From contig CANQWA010000015.1 in the NCBI GenBank assembly GCA_947627445.1, positions 1-60,837 of the forward strand: 60,837 nucleotides of DNA. Reading direction: 5' to 3'. Origin of the DNA: an uncultured Ruminococcus sp. GTDB taxonomy: Bacteria > Bacillota > Clostridia > Oscillospirales > Ruminococcaceae. How positions within the stretch are numbered: position 1 is the stretch's first letter; each line of letters opens with the position of its first letter. Below the pieces are notes generated by a model, which searched no databases, was not told where the DNA came from, and was given only the letters and a program-made list of their open reading frames with translations. A program made the translations under genes and the position numbers. Positions 58,862-60,837 of this stretch are shown here, in pieces.

Positions 58862-59626
58862 TCATGTGTTCCCCAGATTTTCTTCCGGCATGGGGTCATT
58901 GCAGCCGCAATTCTCCTCCTGTGATGCCATGGGAAAAGACGTGGGCGAAAACTCCTCAGCAGGAAAACGAATCTTGTCAAAAACAGCGCAGGGCGACTCT
59001 GTGTCCGCATGGCATTCCTTGGTGGGAATGGTATATTCATACGTAGGCACAAGAATCGTCACGGGACGGAACAACTCTACTACAGAGAACAATCCCAGCG
59101 TCATAATTACGGTGCGGATTGGTGTTGCGCCGTCAGTGCCGCAGACAGAACCGATCTTTGCCTCCAGGGCAATAGGTTCTACCACCTGAACTGCTGCAGT
59201 GGGCAGGTTGACGGTTTCGCAGCAGGCATTGGTATCACCGATCTGCTCGCCGTTGCTGAAAAATGTCTTGGTATTGCTTTCGCCGCCGTAGAGGATCACA
59301 TTCTTCCCGGCGTATGCCGTACCGGTCAAAAGCACCGGACTGCCGCAGGCACGTTCATATGCCATCAGTTCTACCCGAAAGGTATATGTCAGGTCAATCG
59401 AATAAAAGCCTCGGTTAAAGGGTACAGGCTCAATATTCATACAGATATTGGACACCCGTACACAGCGGCTTTTTACCATGGTGATGTTCGCCGGAAGCTC
59501 TCCGCCGTCCATCAGGATCTGTACATTGGCAAAACAATCCCGGTCGCTGCAGCTGTCAAAGATCCGGTTCACCTTGATGGGAACAGTGTCAGCGCATTGA
59601 TCCGGCATCGGGCGATAATTGCTCAT
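58862..59626 (-). CDS. Conserved hypothetical, Cys-rich, possibly spore-associated
   Basis: 254 residues, no signal peptide, after GGAGGG. The N-terminal block (VPIKVNRIFDSCSDRDCFAN) recurs, as I recall, in clostridial proteins of unknown role related to spore-coat-type beta proteins. The body is beta-rich (FYSIDLTYTFRVELMAYERA; GTAYAGKNVILYGG; VEPIALEAKIG; PVTILVPTYEYTIPT) and ends in a Cys/Pro-rich tail (ENCGCNDPMPE). Twelve or so cysteines suggest crosslinking or metal binding. It is upstream of yunB in the same orientation, which hints at sporulation. Function not known. Confidence 0.7.
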   Translation of the reverse strand: MSNYRPMPDQCADTVPIKVNRIFDSCSDRDCFANVQILMDGGELPANITMVKSRCVRVSNICMNIEPVPFNRGFYSIDLTYTFRVELMAYERACGSPVLLTGTAYAGKNVILYGGESNTKTFFSNGEQIGDTNACCETVNLPTAAVQVVEPIALEAKIGSVCGTDGATPIRTVIMTLGLFSVVELFRPVTILVPTYEYTIPTKECHADTESPCAVFDKIRFPAEEFSPTSFPMASQEENCGCNDPMPEENLGNT

Positions 59627-59654
59627 AGAAAACCCTCCTTGATATGGTTGAAGC

Positions 59655-59725
59655 TGTCTTTATCCGTGAAGTGCACGGATTTTCTGGAAAAACATGTGCT
59701 GTGTCCTGGCAGACAGCTTCTTAGA
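59655..59725. repeat. Possible family C half-element
   Basis: GTGAAGTGCACGGATTTTCT and ACATGTGCTGTGTCCTGGC resemble one arm of the family C copies. Diverged. Confidence 0.4.
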
Positions 59726-59780
59726 AGCATGCTTCTCTACAGTGTATTCAGAGTTTTCTGAAAACGTGACTGCTTTACCG

Positions 59781-59819
59781 AAAAAAATAAAAACCTGGCT
59801 TTCTCAGAAAAGTCAGGTT
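59781..59819 (-). terminator. Terminator of the COG2426 gene
   Basis: Minus strand: AACCTGACTTTTC pairs with GAAAGCCAGGTT (one mismatch), followed by TTTATTTTTTT. Confidence 0.85.
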
Positions 59820-59880
59820 CCTATGAGAATCAGTTCTTAGTGTCAGCACACCCTGGCATTTCTCCCGTTTCCCAGGAGGT

Positions 59881-60363
59881 CTATTGAAACAGAGAAGTAA
59901 TGGCAGTGAATACACCCAGTGTTCCCAGTGTCATAATGATACCGGCTAACAGCACACCCAGTATCACGGCAATTACACTCTTCTTAAAGCCAATATCCAG
60001 CAGACTTGCTGCCAGTGTGCCTGTCCATGCACCTGTACCGGGAAGCGGAATACCCACAAATAGCAGCAGTGCCACAAATGTACCCCGTCCTGCCTTTGCC
60101 TGAAGCTTTTGTCCGCCCTTGCGTCCCTTTTCCAGGCAAAACCGGAAAAATTTTCCGATAAACCGCTTATCCGAGCCCCAGACCAACAACTTTTGGGCAA
60201 AGAAATAAATAAAAGGAACCGGAACCATATTGCCGATGATGGAGACGATTAATGTGATCCAGGGATTTAGTCCGAAAAAGCCTGTACCAATGGGGACTGC
60301 GCCTCTCAATTCGATGATTGGCACCATGGACACCAAAAATACCAGAAAATATTTGATAACCAT
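59881..60363 (-). CDS. COG2426 small membrane protein (small multidrug export family)
   Basis: 160 residues from the ATG after AAAGGAG. Four or so hydrophobic helices, with the family motifs VPIIELRGAVPIG near the N-terminus and FVGIPLPGTGAWTGTLAASL in the middle. The annotation as an exporter is by family name. The layout resembles the DedA-like/VTT proteins, and the substrate is not established. Own terminator. Confidence 0.88.
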   Translation of the reverse strand: MVIKYFLVFLVSMVPIIELRGAVPIGTGFFGLNPWITLIVSIIGNMVPVPFIYFFAQKLLVWGSDKRFIGKFFRFCLEKGRKGGQKLQAKAGRGTFVALLLFVGIPLPGTGAWTGTLAASLLDIGFKKSVIAVILGVLLAGIIMTLGTLGVFTAITSLFQ

Positions 60364-60442
60364 TGTGAATTTACTCCTTTTTCTTGATAAAAGCAGATTT
60401 TTCTGCTCCCCTTCTATTATGATACACTGTATCACCGGATAA

Positions 60443-60837
<395 letters not shown>

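Overview
The window looks like chromosomal DNA of an anaerobic, fibre-degrading Ruminococcus-type member of the Oscillospiraceae (Firmicutes). The evidence is two secreted proteins with type I dockerins, one of them also carrying a probable cohesin-like domain, the 5' end of a family 43 glycoside hydrolase, sporulation-type genes (bofA, spoVG, yunB), a flavodiiron/rubredoxin oxygen-detoxifying protein, and strong sigma-A promoters (TTGACA-N17-TATAAT). The species cannot be fixed from sequence reading alone.

Layout. 1-5.3 kb is an AT-rich scar of accessory DNA: a probable TNT-type NAD+-glycohydrolase toxin with a small immunity-like gene, fused at its 5' end to a truncated LytTR response regulator, then an integrase remnant and a chimeric HD-domain/methyltransferase pseudogene. 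5.6-10.7 kb holds tRNA-Pro, a secreted dockerin protein with twelve CxxC motifs, a Cu/Zn superoxide dismutase, a cation/proton antiporter and a folate ECF transporter gene under a tetrahydrofolate riboswitch. 10.9-13.3 kb is the serC-serA serine operon. 13.4-15 kb is a four-gene cluster with bofA. 15-33.7 kb is core chromosome: a YfcE-like phosphoesterase, YfhO, NUDIX, spoVG, murC, zapA, a U32 family protein, dut, mreBCD-PBP2, mgsA and hisS-aspS. 33.9-37.7 kb carries a DUF3783 gene, two zinc-ribbon membrane proteins and dnaD with a dnaC-like loader gene. 38-39.4 kb has tRNA-Leu, tRNA-Arg, abrB and tRNA-Lys. 40.9-45.6 kb is a late cobalamin assembly cluster (cobU, frameshifted cobS, a cobU paralogue, cobC, cobQ, cobA) interrupted by a mobile-type repeat. 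45.6-60.8 kb holds an LRR protein, a FIST-GGDEF cyclase, the flavodiiron fusion protein, the cohesin/dockerin protein, an IS5 remnant beside an XRE regulator with paired operators, an SCP2 protein, a GGDEF-EAL protein, an RluA-type synthase, yunB, a Cys-rich unknown, a COG2426 membrane protein and the start of the GH43 gene.

The least expected feature is the density of small structured intergenic repeats. I see four families. Family A is a multi-hairpin element of about 160 bp with stem covariation. Family B is a 172-bp MITE-like element with terminal inverted repeats plus 36-46 bp derivatives. Family C is a long inverted repeat of about 170 bp, found upstream of mreB, yunB and a gene of the bofA cluster. 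Family D is a two-hairpin element in the 5' region of two unrelated genes. They sit in leaders, in terminator positions and even in the 3' ends of coding regions.

All assignments come from reading the sequence and from knowledge of protein families. No database search was run.
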